A stretch of DNA of 64,000 bases from Apoderus coryli (GCA_911728435.2 OU452205.1:2919760-2983759); one strand, 5' to 3'. Counted from the first letter of the stretch, positions 34,097 to 46,294 are shown. Notes: a model not told the origin generated them from the sequence alone. Made by a program: numbers and translations.

Positions 34097-35249
34097 TCAA
34101 ACTGACAACTGGTTTAAAAATGTCGCGAAGATTTGGTATTGCATCTAACGATGCAATTAATGATATTATATCTAATAATATACCAAAAAATACAATCAAA
34201 TCAAAAAAATATGTATGGAAAATATTTCTCGAGTTTTGTACGACCGGAGAATACGAACTGAATGCTGATACGAGTTTGGATAATTTGGCTAATATATTGA
34301 AAGATTATGCGGTAAATATGAGAAAAGCTGACGGAACTGAATATAAATAAGCAACTGTAAAAACAATTTGGAATACTACGAGTAGGCTACTCCAGGAAAA
34401 ATACTTCAATGACTTCAAAATTGTATTCGACCCGTTTACCAGTGTGATATTCAAAAATGCGCGAGATGCAAGAAATGCAAAACGTAAAAGATTACAGCAG
34501 GATCCAAACAAACGAAAATGCAGTTCATCAAATTTAAGTTCAAGTGATTTGGCTAGAATCATTGGATTATGGGATGAATGTACGCCAGAAGGTTTACAAA
34601 TATTGTAGCTGTTGAGTTAGCTTGGCGAGGTGATGAACCAGCTGATTGCGTTATAGATTGTTTCACGATTGAGAAAAATAATGATAGAACGCCAACCAAC
34701 ATAATTGAATACAATCCAATATTCAGTAAAACATGCCAAGGAAGATCGAAAAGTTGTACAAATAGTAAGTGGCTTGTTCCAAATATTGCAAACGAAAGTG
34801 CATGCCCTGTTCGGTTATTCCATAAATTCTTGTCCAAAAGGGGGAAAAATATTACTTCCAGTCGTCTATTCTTGAGATCAAATCGTTTCTGGAAATCCGA
34901 AAGTGTCACATGGTTTGACAATATTCCGGTAAGAAAGAACACAATTAATATGTGGATCAACTGCAGTTAGCCATTTGGCAAATAAAGGAATTCCTGAATA
35001 GCAATTAATAAAAATAACAGGACATAGCAGCTCTAATTCAATTATACCGTACTTGGATATTTAACCAAGAACGCCATGGTGAAATAATCAACACCATGCG
35101 AGGAATTTCTTCAACAGTGGAAATTAACAATCCGTCAACTTCAGCAAACTCTTCTTCCAATTTAACATTTACCAATTGTACTTTTCACAAGTGTGGTTTT
35201 AAATAAAAATGAATAATATTTGTTTGATTAAAACTAATACATTTTGTAT
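34097..35249 (+). pseudogene. Crypton copy D, truncated both ends
   Basis: Starts abruptly at CAAACTGACAACTGGTTT, 24 bases before the shared ATG, and ends at ACATTTTGTAT. It lacks the hairpin. The gene has a stop near 34349 (TATAAATAAGC). There is a deletion at 34600 and another near 34960 that removes much of the region before the recombinase motif; the HSNR box is lost, and GACATAGCAGCTCT (GHSS) remains. It holds the empty target sequence of the mariner at 8649. It ends 270 bp before host exon 2. Confidence 0.85.
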
Positions 35250-35518
35250 GATACTAATTTTTAGGTGTGTCTATATCAGAATCGGTTTGTCCTTTACATT
35301 TTTGAGTAAGCATCAACTATTCGGCAACAAAACTTCTGAATCACGAATATGTTTTTGGTGCTTGTTTATCGATGTTTATCGCATATACGAGGAAACACGT
35401 ATTTGTTCAATACCTAATTACATAGGTACACTATTTGTTGGAAAACCATTCATTGTTATCAATATGGTTGAAAACAATAAGGCCATACAAATATTTATTT
35501 TTATAATTTTTGTTACAG

Positions 35519-35582
35519 AGATCACCAGAGTATCGCAGATATAACGCTGCATCTGGAAATACTCATTACAGGTCGTCAGTTT
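35519..35582 (+). CDS. host gene exon 2
   Basis: Acceptor TTTTTGTTACAG, donor GTAAGT. Joined in phase 0 to the previous exon it adds 21 codons (RSPEYRRYNAASGNTHYRSS...) and one base, leaving phase 1. The intron before it is about 8.3 kb and full of LINE and Crypton copies. The splice sites, open frame and phase fit are the only evidence. Confidence 0.72.
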
Positions 35583-35929
35583 GTAAGTATTCATTTTTTG
35601 AAGTTAAACAGTTTAGTACTTAGATAATACTTAAATAAATACTGTTGCGACTTGGTAGTCTTGCCTAAATAAAATAGGACTCAGCCAGATGAGACTCACT
35701 GCTGGTCCTTCGCATTACCAAACGTTGATCGAATCCGTTTAATGCGTTTTCGCTGAGTAAGGACTTTTTTCATATCGTGAAAACGCATCCAACGAAAACC
35801 TTCACGAATAATTTAAATTTTTTTACAAACTTACTCTTTTTAAACTCTTACTCTCAACAACTAACTGATTCGATTTCTGCTTTCGCGTATTTCGTATTCA
35901 AAATTAAGTCTCAACATTTATGAACTCTC
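35583..35929. other. start of intron 2
   Basis: Unassigned; pyrimidine-rich near 35830-35900. Confidence 0.4.
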
Positions 35930-36215
35930 AGATGACCAATTCCTTTGCTTGGTCGGGTTTTACAGTCTCCCTTCAAAGCCTTTTCCAGAACAGTGCCATG
36001 CAATTGCAGATCACGTGTTCACTAATGATTCGTACTCTTTGGTTATGGAATTCCTCCATGATAATGGCACTTTGCAATGCCAAAGATGGATGCCGGATCG
36101 CCGAACAAGTTTTGCAAGTTGGTCAGCCGTTTCGTTGCCCCTTATACGTTCGTGTTCCGTGTTTAGTCATTGGTCCAGTTTTGATATTAAATTTACTGAG
36201 AAATTCTAATTTAGT
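35930..36215 (-). pseudogene. LINE RNase H / zinc-finger tail, decayed
   Basis: The minus strand reads RNETADQLAKLVRRSGIHLW (RNase H C-terminal region), then EHVICNCMALFWKRL after a shift. The latter matches EHVLCECMALFCKRL at 55660-55715. It is therefore the same LINE family as 55345 but older. Plus-strand frames here are shadows. Confidence 0.65.
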
Positions 36216-36464
36216 ACCCTGTCCGAAAAATATGATTGCATAGGCAAATTTGTCATTACAAACTATATCTAATCACTTTTCAACTTTTTTTGTGGAACAT
36301 TCCACAAACAGGTATCTATTTGTGCTCTACAGAAAATAAACAGTGTGGGCGAAAAGTATCACATAAATTCGATAATATTTGAAGGGGAAATCCTCGCACA
36401 TGACACTTTTGGGTTTTCAATTGGCTGTTTTTTTGACGTAACAGCAAAGTGTACAGGGTGGTAA

Positions 36465-36600
36465 TACCATTACACATATCGCAAGGACGCAAGACTTTTG
36501 CACCCGTTGAATACGATCCTGATCCGACTCTAATAGACACGGTCCATAAACAAGATCACTGTAAACGAAATTACTCAATACAAGAGCGTCAGTTAATATA
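36465..36600 (-). pseudogene. small LINE thumb fragment
   Basis: The minus strand reads LVLSNFVYSDLVYGPC and DRIQRVQKSC, the thumb of the LINE family at 37747 and 45349. Confidence 0.55.
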
Positions 36601-37472
36601 TCAGGGGTTATAGCTCGTAACCCAGAAGGTATCAGGCATTCTCACTAGGCTCAAATTATTTCTCAGGAAGAGGACTATTGGGAAAAAATGAAAGAATCCA
36701 AAAAAATGGGATACGGGGGCCGTTTAGTAGAAAAGATTAATTGTATTTCAAAAGTTGATTTTCCCCGAAAACGGTAATCTTTAGAGCTTATGGTCAAGAG
36801 TACCTTTTTTATGCAGAAAACATTAGCGGTGCAAATGGGTGTCTTAAACCCGTACTTTTTCCAGTGGCGTAGAAATTGGCAGAGAAAAACACCCACCACC
36901 CCTTCAAAACATCACCAATTATGAATTTAAAAAACAAAAATTCTTGCACAAAACATAGCTTATTATGAGTAGAAAATGCTTATTAAAGTTTTCTGTACGA
37001 TTATGCTTTGTATACTTTTTATTGCTTCAAAAAATAGGCAACTTAGAACTAAAAGTGTCATGTGTAAACGTCTTTTTCAAAAAAAAAGTTTCCTTCAATT
37101 TTGATCAATGGGTGACTTTCTGAACTCACTGTATATGCTGTGATGACAAAATACGTTTAAATTATACACATTTGTGCACCACATATATACACATATTGTG
37201 GGACGAATAATTTCAATTCGTTGCACTTAAACCCATAAAGTTAACGCTGAGTACATTTTGGCGACATATTCGAAATATAAACTTTTTAGATGGAAGCATT
37301 ACACTACTTACACTTTCCAAACAATTAATTTGTAAGGGTTATTATCGCTTTTAGTGCATGCAACATGGATAATGTAATTTTTATGAGGGAACTAATTTAA
37401 CGTAGATATTATGGCACTTTAATAACCTGTTGATATTGTTAGGCTAAAAAATTTGTTATTGTATGATTTTAG
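36601..37472. other. remainder of intron 2
   Basis: AT-rich, no gene recognised. Confidence 0.4.
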
Positions 37473-37572
37473 CCTTGTCTGAGAAACCAGGAGCACTTTC
37501 TCTTCCCTCACTGTACCATTCAAATCAAGATGATCCTGAAGATTCACTGGAGCCATCAAGCCCAAGGAAATT
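37473..37572 (+). CDS. host gene exon 3
   Basis: Acceptor ATGATTTTAG, donor GTAAGT. It takes the phase-1 base from exon 2 and encodes LSEKPGALSLPSLYHSN then an acidic DDPEDSLEPSSPRK, leaving phase 2. Ser/Pro-rich, like the rest of the protein. Intron 2 is 1.9 kb. Confidence 0.75.
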
Positions 37573-37746
37573 GTAAGTAACACATTATTATTGTAGTAGT
37601 CCATTCTTCTCCAATCATCGTCTAAAAATTTATTGACTTTTGTTATGGGAACATGATTCGAAAATATGAAATTTTCATTAACAGACCTTCAAGAAAAATA
37701 TGCAAGGTGTCCCGGTTTTTTTCCTATAGGCTTTCCCAACGGAGGT

Positions 37747-39178
37747 ATATAATAATAATAATCTTTATTCAGTTAGCAACAGAAAATACATTGCGTACAT
37801 TAGTTGCTACTGAAAAGGCAAGAGTTCAGCTGGTTTATACACTTATCCTAATTTCTACATGCATACACACACTCACAAAAAACAAACACACAAAGCCACA
37901 CAACTTAATTACTAATGTATTTCTTATACCTATGTCTAAAGTATTACTACTCTCAGCCCCCCAGAAGAATTTTTTTAAAATTATTTTTAAATGTCACTAT
38001 CGATGCAGATTTGAGCTGCTCTGGTAATTGATTATAAAACTTGGCTATATTGTAGGTGAAAGACCGCTCAAAGACTCCAGTTCTGTGAGTCGGAGGTGTA
38101 AGGCGTCCCTTGCATCTCAAATTCAGATTATGTACATCAGTTCTGAAAGTTATTTTCTGATATAGATATGATGGTGTCTGGGTAACAACGATATTGTGAT
38201 AGAGATTACAACGATGTAATAATCTCCTCTACTTCATATCCAACCAAGGAATTTCTCTCAGCTTATGATTGATAGGACAGCCTCTTTTAATGCCAAATAT
38301 AAATCGTAAGCAACATTTCTGTATTTTTTGGATTCGTTGTGCAGCAGATGAAGTCAGGCAAGGACCGTAAACAACATCACAGTGACTAAAATTCGACAAT
38401 ACCAAAGATTCACATAAAGTAATTCTTAATTTTTTATTCAGTATATGTCTTGAGTTATATAAAAGCTTAAGACTACAAATCGCCCTTTTAATACACTCAG
38501 AGATATGACAGTCAAATCTAAGGTTAATATCAAGGTGCAGTCCCAGGCTTTATTTTCAACTGGAAGTACCTTATTGTCAATGCAAAGTTTAACACGTTGC
38601 GTTAATGTTTTTACGTCCACAGGACTACCGAACAACATTGCAACACATTTGTTAGAGTTGAGGGTCAATGAATGTTCTTCTGATATACGCTTTAAAGTAT
38701 CCAAATCTCTATTAATAATCATACAACTGTTTTGCAATTGACTTGGATGGAATGAATAGAGCAGAGTAGTGTCATCTACGTATGTTTTCATTGAACATTT
38801 TTCAACGAAATTATTAAATTGAAAAGTGTAAAGACTAAACAAAATTGGGCCCAGAATAGTACCCTGGGGTACTCCTCTTGAAATGGTCAATGGATCTGAG
38901 AGTATATTATTCAACCTCACAACCTGTCTACGCCCATGCAAATAATTCGACATGAAGTCAACAGCACTACCTGACAAACCAATGTACCTCAAAATAGAAA
39001 TCAATGTATCATGCTGCAAGGTGTCAAACGCCTTAGTAAAATCCAGTAAAACCACAGCAGTGCACCTACCCTTATCAATCTCTCTTAGTATGTCATCAGT
39101 AATGTCCAATAACGCAGTCGCACAGCTGTAACCTTTCCTAAAGCCTGACTGTGTATCTGGTAAAATATTATATTTCGT
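37747..39178 (-). mobile_element. Jockey-like LINE in intron 3
   Basis: ATAATAATAATCTTTATTCAGT tail, split here as ATAATAATAAT then CTTTATTCAGT, with an about 270-bp 3' UTR and RT coding to 39178. Opposite orientation to the host gene. Same family as 45349-48275. Confidence 0.87.
38110..39178 (-). pseudogene. LINE reverse transcriptase
   Basis: Enters at NILPDTQSGFRKGYSCATAL, then motif A (VVLLDFTKAFDTLQHDTL), motif B (SRGVPQGTILGPILFSLYTF) and a catalytic YVDD in place of the more common FADD. The long frame ends with a frameshift near 38540, after LPVENKAWDC. The thumb continues, broken, toward 38110. The endonuclease and fingers are missing. Confidence 0.85.
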
Positions 39179-39242
39179 TATTTTTTATAGGATAACTTTT
39201 AAAGGGTTTTTCTATAGGATAACTTTTAAAGTACCTACCTTG

Positions 39243-39760
39243 TACAGGGTTATTCACGATTTATGGCGCGGAATATTGTGGCAAAACTACGTGACTTTCA
39301 AAAAGTTTCATTTATTGGACGTGTAGGCATCTACTATGGCTACTTTTTAAAATTGGTTTCATATTATACAGGGTGTTCCAAATAACCTAAAAGTATCAAA
39401 GTTGTGTTTTTTAAACGGAATGCCCTGTATATGATTGCACTTTTAGATCCTCTGATCAAATTAAGTGTCTGTTTCATTAAGGTGTATAATACCTAAACCT
39501 TAAGATTGTTTAAATAAATTGAATTTTCTCAAAATCTAGCCTAATTTTCCTCTTTCAAATACTTAGGTAGTATTTAAGTCATATTGACGAAATTAACTCT
39601 AAAGTGTAATAATAGATCATGTTTGGTATTCCAATTGCAATAAACTTGCAATCTTATACAGGGTGTCCAAAAATGAAAACTACTCAAATAAGAACTTTAA
39701 GTTGCTATAACCTCATTAATTTAAATGGAACGTCATATTTCTGACCTTACCTAGCAATGT
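39243..39760 (+). repeat. single arm of the TACAGGG family
   Basis: Starts TACAGGGTTATTCACG, with internal TACAGGGTGTTCC, ATGCCCTGTATATGA and TACAGGGTGTCC. It is collinear with 50648-51200, the left side of the palindromic element described there. Only one arm is present. Confidence 0.75.
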
Positions 39761-40559
39761 AATGTACTTACTAATTGCCTCTCGAATGGTATTAGAGTAC
39801 TATTATAGCTGTCTGCGCGTTTTGGCAGAAAACGCCAAATAATTGTATTGTAATAGACGTTGTAAAGTTGTTCTGTCCATATTAATTCTGGTTTAGTAAG
39901 TAAAATATTTTCAAGTTTCAATTAAAAGTAAATTTCAATACAATTTTTGGTTCGACGCAAATCCTAAATCAAGTTAATAAAAAATCGATAAAAAGTTATA
40001 TTCAAAGGTATATTTTAAAATGATTGCAAATTTGCATCAACCTGCTTGTTTTGCAAATTATTGAGCCGTTCCCAAATATGCTGACTGAATTTTCTGTGTT
40101 GATCGACGTTAATTATAGTATTGCCGATTTACATTACTTCATTTCTTGTAAGAGTTAAAGCTGAACATTATTATAAATTTAATTAAAAAAATAAGTTTTT
40201 GATGGATCGATCGTAAATGAGAGAATTTCCTATTTGTCAATTCAAATATTTCCCATTATAAACTTAGACTTAGTATGCAGATTAACGATTATACCGACAA
40301 AAATTGGATAGGATTACCGTATATCCCTCTGGAGGCATAATCAACTTTTTTTTTTTCATTTTATTGATTAATTAGATATCTTTCTAATTATTTTTAGTTG
40401 TTTCAATTCAATTAAATGAAACTGGTGAAGTCAATTAGACAAAAATATTGAATCCGAGATATTTACCACAAAACGCACTCATATAAAAAAAACTTTAATT
40501 ATTGTTAAAGTTTCCTTGCGTTTTTGTCAATTATTGAAAACAACTATCCGTGGACACAT
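39761..40559. other. intron 3 spacer, AT-rich
   Basis: No gene or clear repeat. Confidence 0.4.
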
Positions 40560-40800
40560 TCGATAGAGTTTGAAAGAAGAAAAACTTTTTTATTTGTAGA
40601 TTTAGAAGAAAAAGTCATTCTTTATAAAAACGTCTGCTTGTGTCAAAACTACAAATTCAAATACCAAATTTACGATTACTATACAGGGTATATCAAAAAT
40701 AATATTTTTAATGCTTTTGATTTTCTTGTTTTTTTTTTTAATTTTATTATTTTAATAGAAACTATGAAATTAACCACTTTGAAATCTTCTCAATTCAGTG
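40560..40800 (+). repeat. dispersed repeat, partner at 60240
   Basis: Shares GTCTGCTTGTGTC, ACCAAATTTACGATTACTAT and ACAGGGTATATCAAAAATAA with 60240-60445. TCCGTGGACACATTC at 40550 recurs at 60632. Confidence 0.75.
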
Positions 40801-41516
40801 CACTTTACTCTTGTACCATTTAAAGTTTTTTCAGTTTTCTGAACACCCCGTATAAGAAATGTTCAATTTTTCTATCCCAATCTTATTTTAAGAACGAGTA
40901 AAACTTTTTATCAAAAGCAACTTGAACACTTTTCCTGTGGACATACTGTACATGCAATTTCACAAACTTGTGTTTACAAGAAAATTGCAAATTTACAAAC
41001 TGCAACTGTGAATTTACGCTTTAAATAATTGGCAATAAATAACCATTGATTTAACTTGTAAATTCAACAATTACTTTTTTGAGTGTATACATAATTTCAA
41101 CTGTTATGTCCAGGGGTGTCCAAAATACCGGGTTTCCCACCGGGAAGGGATTCGATCGATTATGGAGAAACTACACTGTGGAACAATCTGAAAATCTGGT
41201 GTAGTCCGTATGTCGACGGGACCAATTCGGCTAAAATGTTTTCAAGAATCTAGTACTTCCGTTAATACCGGAAATGGGTGTCAACTTCCTTATTTTAAAT
41301 ACGACCCTATGTAAATTATATTTTTTTTTGGATTCTCTTTGTAATTCTAAACATATTTCATGCATAATATGATATACCTATCGCCAGCCGTTTTCGAAAT
41401 ATTTGAATATTTATGTCAAAAATGACGTTTTCAGAATAAAGAATAATAACAATTTTTTATTATATGAAAGCTTTAATAATTTAATTTGTTAGAATATCCT
41501 AGGAGATATATCTACT

Positions 41517-41818
41517 TTAGGCGCCTACGTATATTTTTTTAGTAAATATTAATACAGGGTATTTGAAAAAAAAAGTAAAAAATCAAATTGAAAAAAGTGT
41601 CAAAATTCAAATTTTTTAATATTTTGAAAACACTCAGTTTTTGGGATAGATATCTTTTCATAAACTTGCCCTTATTTTTGATGCAAAAAAAATAAAAAAA
41701 ATATTAAATTGCCATTTAAAAATTTTGAATTTTGACACTTTTTTCAATTTGATTTTTTACCCTTTTTTTCAAATACTCTGTATTAATATTTACTAAAACA
41801 TATATGTAGGAGCCTAAA
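41517..41818. repeat. nested palindromic MITE
   Basis: TTAGGCGCCTACGTATAT... AGTAAATATTAATACAGGGT at the left is mirrored by ACTCTGTATTAATATTTACT and ...GTAGGAGCC at the right. The arms are about 90 bp and contain TCAAATTGAAAAAAGTG and its inverse. Confidence 0.65.
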
Positions 41819-42066
41819 GCACAGTATAATAAATAATACAGTATATCGTCGCGCATGCGGCCATTATGGGTTACAACGTCAAAATAATCGCATAGACGTA
41901 GATAGATACAGTTCACTCCTGTGTTCAATATATAGTTCATTGTCGGCGTGTACGAGATAAATAAATATTGTGTTTGTAATCTCATTCTGTGTTTTGTGTT
42001 TTTGGTATAGTGTTCGTGAGAATTAAAAGGATTTTATTTTTATTAACGTGTCTTGGGATTCATACA

Positions 42067-43019
42067 ATGAATAATCACGGAGGACATGTGTGTGTTGCAA
42101 AATGTTGTCCCAATAAGCGGTACACTTGCTCTAAACATTTTTTTCGCTTCCCCAAAGATCCTGTTAGGTGAGTAATAAGTAAAAATTAAGATAAATACTA
42201 GATAATTTTACGTTTATAACAACTATTTGTATAACCGTAAAATTTATATTACGAAATGACAGTATCTAATATGTTTTTAAACTAAATACAAGTGAAACAT
42301 AAACACAAGTTGTCGCGTGGCTAGTTGTTATTTTATTGACAATATCATTATATAGTTTCAAGAAGTCTTTGCCAAAATTTGCCTTTAAAGTTGCTGTTGT
42401 TGTAATTTGTGAATTAAACTACCCGTTTAACTCACTACAACGATATTCATAATAAACCACGAAAATTGAAATAAACGCGATTTATTAATAAAGAAAAATA
42501 ACAAACTAAATACAAAACTGAAACGATTTTAACTGACCAATATAATATAGAAATTGAAAACTAATCAAAAATCTGACAATCTTAATTCTTTTTTGACAAT
42601 AACAACTTTTTCCAATAGTTACCAAGAGCAACTGATATGCTGATATTTAAATTAATATATATACAGTGTGTTTCTGCACTACTTGCATTTACTTTCAATA
42701 ATTATAGATCATTTTTTTCCATGATCCTTATTTAGTTATTTATTTTGATAGGGCAAGAAAGTGGGCTATTATTAGTGGACGAGAAGATCTGCTAGATCAC
42801 AATTTAGATACATTGCACAAATCATATCGTCTGTGTTCAGATCATTTTGATTTGAAAACATTCACAAATCAATTTTGTAATCGTTTAAATTACAACGCCA
42901 CTCCTGCGATATATCCCGCACTGGAGGGCTCTTTAAGTCAAAGTGATCGTGACAGTTACTGCCTCCCGAAACTAGCCAATTTGGAAGAGATTCCTTCAAA
43001 GAAGATTAAGCTAATATAA
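42067..43019 (+). CDS. THAP-domain protein, two exons (42067-42167, 42752-43019)
   Basis: Exon 1 ends GTTAG|GTGAGT and exon 2 starts after TTTTGATAG. Joined in phase they give 369 nt, 122 residues and a stop at 43017. The protein is one THAP zinc finger with a short tail: CVAKC, FRFPKDP, RKWAII, LCSDHF and NATPAIYP. The last corresponds to the usual AVPTIF box, and the cysteines and histidine give the C2CH zinc site. The tail ends EEIPSKKIKLI. There is no transposase domain. A start at 41989 in the same frame is possible, but 42067 places the first cysteine at the usual distance. It may bind the element's inverted repeats, possibly as a repressor. AATAAA lies at 43201. Confidence 0.78.
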
Positions 43020-43616
43020 AATATTGTTGTTCCCCCTGGTATGCCAATCAAACATAACCCATGGAGACTTCAGCTTTTCGAATTATCGACTATTACAGAA
43101 AAAAAATTAGATATATCAATTCAACAAACAAAATAAAAGTTAAATTTAGGTTAAGTTAGGAAGCACTGCTTCAACTTTTGTAAAAATGTCTTTTTTTTAC
43201 TAATAAAATCTTTATTATTGTTGTGTTTATTATTATTGTTATTAAAAATCACCCAATCATGTCAACATTTAACTGATAACACCACTCAAGGTTGTTTTCA
43301 ATCACTATGACACACCACAAATATTTCTGAAATTGACAGCGATATTATTATGTACTTACATTGTTATTATTCTTTGTTCTGAAAACGTCATTTTTGACGT
43401 AAAATTTCAAATATTTCGAAAACGGCTGGCGATAAGTATATCATATTATACATGAAATATATTTAGAATTACAAGGAGAATCCAAAAAAAAAATTAATTT
43501 ATATAGGGTCGCATTTGAAATATGGAAGTTGACACCCATTTCCGGTATAACCGGAAGTACTAGATTCTTGAAAATATTTTAGCCGAATTGGTCCCGTCGA
43601 TCGACGGACAACACCA

Positions 43617-44646
43617 TGATAATTATCGTACATCTGGCAACACTGATTTGGATTTATGTTAGCCAAAGTTGAAGGTTAATTTTTAATAGAGATATTTGAT
43701 TAGTATCGTCTTCTATGTCTCAGTAAACATAAAGGAGGAACACCTGTATATGAATTGGGCTATTAAATTTTTGGATAAATAAATCAAAAGTTGAAAATAT
43801 AATAAATTCACAAACAATGTAAGCTCCATAACAAGATGTGCGCGCTTAAATCTAAAATACGATGTAATTTATTTAAAATATTTTTGGTTTAAGCACACCA
43901 TTAGGGTGTACTTATTTCGACCTGCTCGTTTAAAGAGGCTGTTATATTTTATTATGAGAATTTTTATCCTCTAAATTATTCACAAAGCTATGCTGAACAT
44001 TGTGGGTTTATGCTGAGTAGATTTTTTACGTTAATATTATTATATACCATAATCGTTATAATCAGATTTGGTATGAAAATCAATTCGCGATTACGATTAC
44101 AATTAGGGGTGGCTGATACACTGCGACCGAGAGCGGCAGTCTGTAACAAAATAGCGATAAAGATTCCTTTCGCTTCGCTATTTCGTACTCAGAAACAGAT
44201 TCGGTATTTTCGTGGCTATCTGAACATGACCGAAGTGGCGATACAGAAGTGAATGATAGCGACACCTTAAAAGGTCTTTCTATTATTCGAGAAATTTTTT
44301 AATTTTTGTTCTCCATTCGATGACAATAAAATGCTAAGATGTTAGGTTATGGTTGTTTGTATTTTGATTGTGATATTTTTTAGATAAACTTCTTACAATT
44401 ATAAACATTTCTTTAAACGTTTATCCTAATTGAATGTTTCTTTGGCAACATTAAGGCGTGTATGCAATGTAAACTTAATCCAGAACAGTTCAAATTCTTC
44501 CATTCGGTTTAAAATGCTGACGATGTATTTCCGCCACAGCCGCTGAGGAAACTGCTCCGTCTGATGTTTTAGCATTAGTTAACTGAATTTTAAAATGCTT
44601 TTTGTGAACAATTCTTAGTTGAAATATTCCTCTAATTAATTTCCAG
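43617..44646. other. rest of intron 3
   Basis: No gene recognised. 44100-44270 is less AT-rich, but its frames on both strands lack any motif. Confidence 0.4.
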
Positions 44647-44827
44647 CGTTCGACGACCTCAAAGTAGTTGTTCTGAAGATGGAAGTATACGAAAGAATAA
44701 CAGTTTTCTTTCAACTGGTGGCGTCGGTGGATATTCCAAGCTGAAACGACATAACGCATGTAGGCAGAAGTTCCGAGATCCGTCTACTTTCGTTGAAACT
44801 AGACAAAAAGATGATTTGGATACAGCG
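44647..44827 (+). CDS. host gene exon 4
   Basis: Acceptor TTAATTTCCAG, donor GTGAGT. Taking phase 2 from exon 3 it reads 60 open codons (RRPQSSCSEDGSIRKNSF, then GGVGGYSKLKRHNACRQKF) and ends in phase 0. Four exons together give 439 codons with no stop. No next exon was identified before 64000, so the gene continues beyond the window or through exons I could not see. Intron 3 is about 7 kb and holds a LINE and the THAP element. Confidence 0.72.
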
Positions 44828-45348
44828 GTGAGTGATTTTCACTTTTATTATTTTGATTAACTCCAAATTTCTTAACTTTTGTAGTTTTGAGTATAAAATT
44901 AATTTTTGCAAGAGCACCAAAGGTCATGATATTGCCTGTTAATTGGCTCCCCCCTGGACAGTTTTTCTAAAATTAAGAATAATCAAATTGTAATGACTAA
45001 AATAAGTTTTGGATCCTAATTTTATCGGAAATCGTTAGAGTTAAATGACAAAACAATTTGTATTTCAATAATGAAGATTAAAATAAAAAACGATATGAGT
45101 TGAAAACGACTTAGTCGTGATTTATTTTTTAATAAACTGACGACGTGCGATTATGTTTTTAGTTTTTCCGTCTAAATCTTTCTTGATAAAGCCAAAGTGT
45201 TGGCGAAACATGTCGTTATTATTATAAAAATAAATTGGAAATATGTGAATATTTTCAAATAATTTTTGTAGTTTTGAATACAAAATTTAATTTTGCAAGA
45301 GCACCAAAGGCCATGATATTACCTGTTAATGGGCTCCCCCTGGACAGT
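44828..45348. other. intron 4 start, with a short duplication and a worn hammerhead
   Basis: 44877-44955 and 45269-45350 share GTAGTTTTGA, AATTTTGCAAGAGCACCAAAGG split across a few changes, and CTCCCCCTGGACAGTT. At 45191-45218, GCCAA/TTGGC, GAA, ACATGT, C follows TTGATAA: a hammerhead with two core changes. Confidence 0.5.
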
Positions 45349-45880
45349 TAATAATAATAATAATAATCTTTATTCAGTAAGTAACATACATCGCTCATAC
45401 AATACTCAGTATATATAAACAACATACAGTTACTCCCCGAAAAGGCAGAAGTGCAACTGGCAAACTTGGTCTGCAAGCTGTTTTGAACACTCAACCTTAT
45501 ACACAAAAAGACAACACACATAGCTCTCTAATTACAAAAAATTCATACGCAAATTATACAAAACAAACATTTATATACTAATTCAGTGAGACTACGCTTA
45601 AGGTGCCTCGAGAATGCAGAAATTGAACTACCTTTGCATTGAGGGGATAGGGCATTATATAACTTTGCTATATCAAATGTAAAGCTTCTCTCAAATATAC
45701 CAGTTCAATGAACAGGCGGCGTTAAGCTGCCTCTAAAACGCAAATTCAAGTTGTGGACATCTGTGCGAAACGAAATTCTTCTGTAAAGATATGCAGGCTG
45801 TTTAAGTGTAACAATCTTGTGGTATAATGCAGCTCGATGCACATAGCGTCTGGTTTTCATATCCAGCCAGTCTGCACTTT

Positions 45881-46294
45881 TTAGTTTGTGTGAAACTGGC
45901 CGTCCTTTTCTAATGCCATAAATAAAACGTAAGCAATACTTCTGTATCTTTTGTATACGATGTGCTGTACGAGCTGTAAGGCACGGACCATAGTGTCGCA
46001 GTGATTGAAATTCGACAGTACAATGGAATCACATAATATGGTTTTAAGCTTAATGTTAAGGATGTGCCGTGAATTGTACAACAACTTTAGATTCCCCACA
46101 GCTTTCTTTATGCACTCCGACACATGCACGTCGAACCTCAAGCGACTATGCATAATCAAGCCCAAATTCCTCGCCTCAGACTTAAGCGGCAATACCGTGC
46201 CTTCAATTTTGACCATAACGCTATCACTCAATCTCCGAACATGAACTGGCCTTCCGAACAACATTGAGACGCATTTACTCGGGTACCAAACCAT
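45881..46294 (-). pseudogene. LINE RT C-terminal part
   Basis: Minus strand: KCVSMLFGRPVHVRRLSD, RNLGLIMHSRLRFDVHVSEC, then thumb IVLSNFNHCDTMVRALQ. The catalytic region (KMYADGTQLLYSF, ADDT to ADGT) lies on the far side of the piggyBac at 48150-48260. The ADD to ADG change is inactivating. Confidence 0.82.

Larger units (their letters stand above)
41197..43616. mobile_element. THAP-gene element with 255-bp inverted repeats
   Basis: 41197-41451 is the inverse of 43362-43616 with modest divergence: GTCGACGGGACCAATTCGG, TTGACACC-type GGTGTCAACTTCC, ATCGCCAGCCGTTTTCGAAA, TTTTGACGT. The outermost bases read TGGTGT. No target duplication is obvious. A two-exon THAP gene lies inside, plus a 300-bp nested palindrome at 41517-41818. 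A stray arm fragment is at 48813. THAP domains are the DNA-binding part of P-type transposases, so a non-autonomous P-like element is the leading guess. Confidence 0.72.

Noticed and set aside
35920..36243. Plus-strand frames of 86-107 codons
   Set aside because: Shadows of the minus-strand LINE RNase H/finger remnant.
40524..40823. Frame conserved with 60223-60411 (YKNxCLCxNYxFKYQIYDYY)
   Set aside because: The similarity covers non-coding flanks equally and includes the TACAGGGTATATC motif; it is a shared repeat arm, not a protein.
44010..44265. Two overlapping frames in intron 3
   Set aside because: No motif, no splice context; likely chance in locally GC-richer sequence.
42067..44827. 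THAP exons as part of the host gene
   Set aside because: The THAP gene has its own start and stop, lies between inverted repeats, and the host splice phases match without it.
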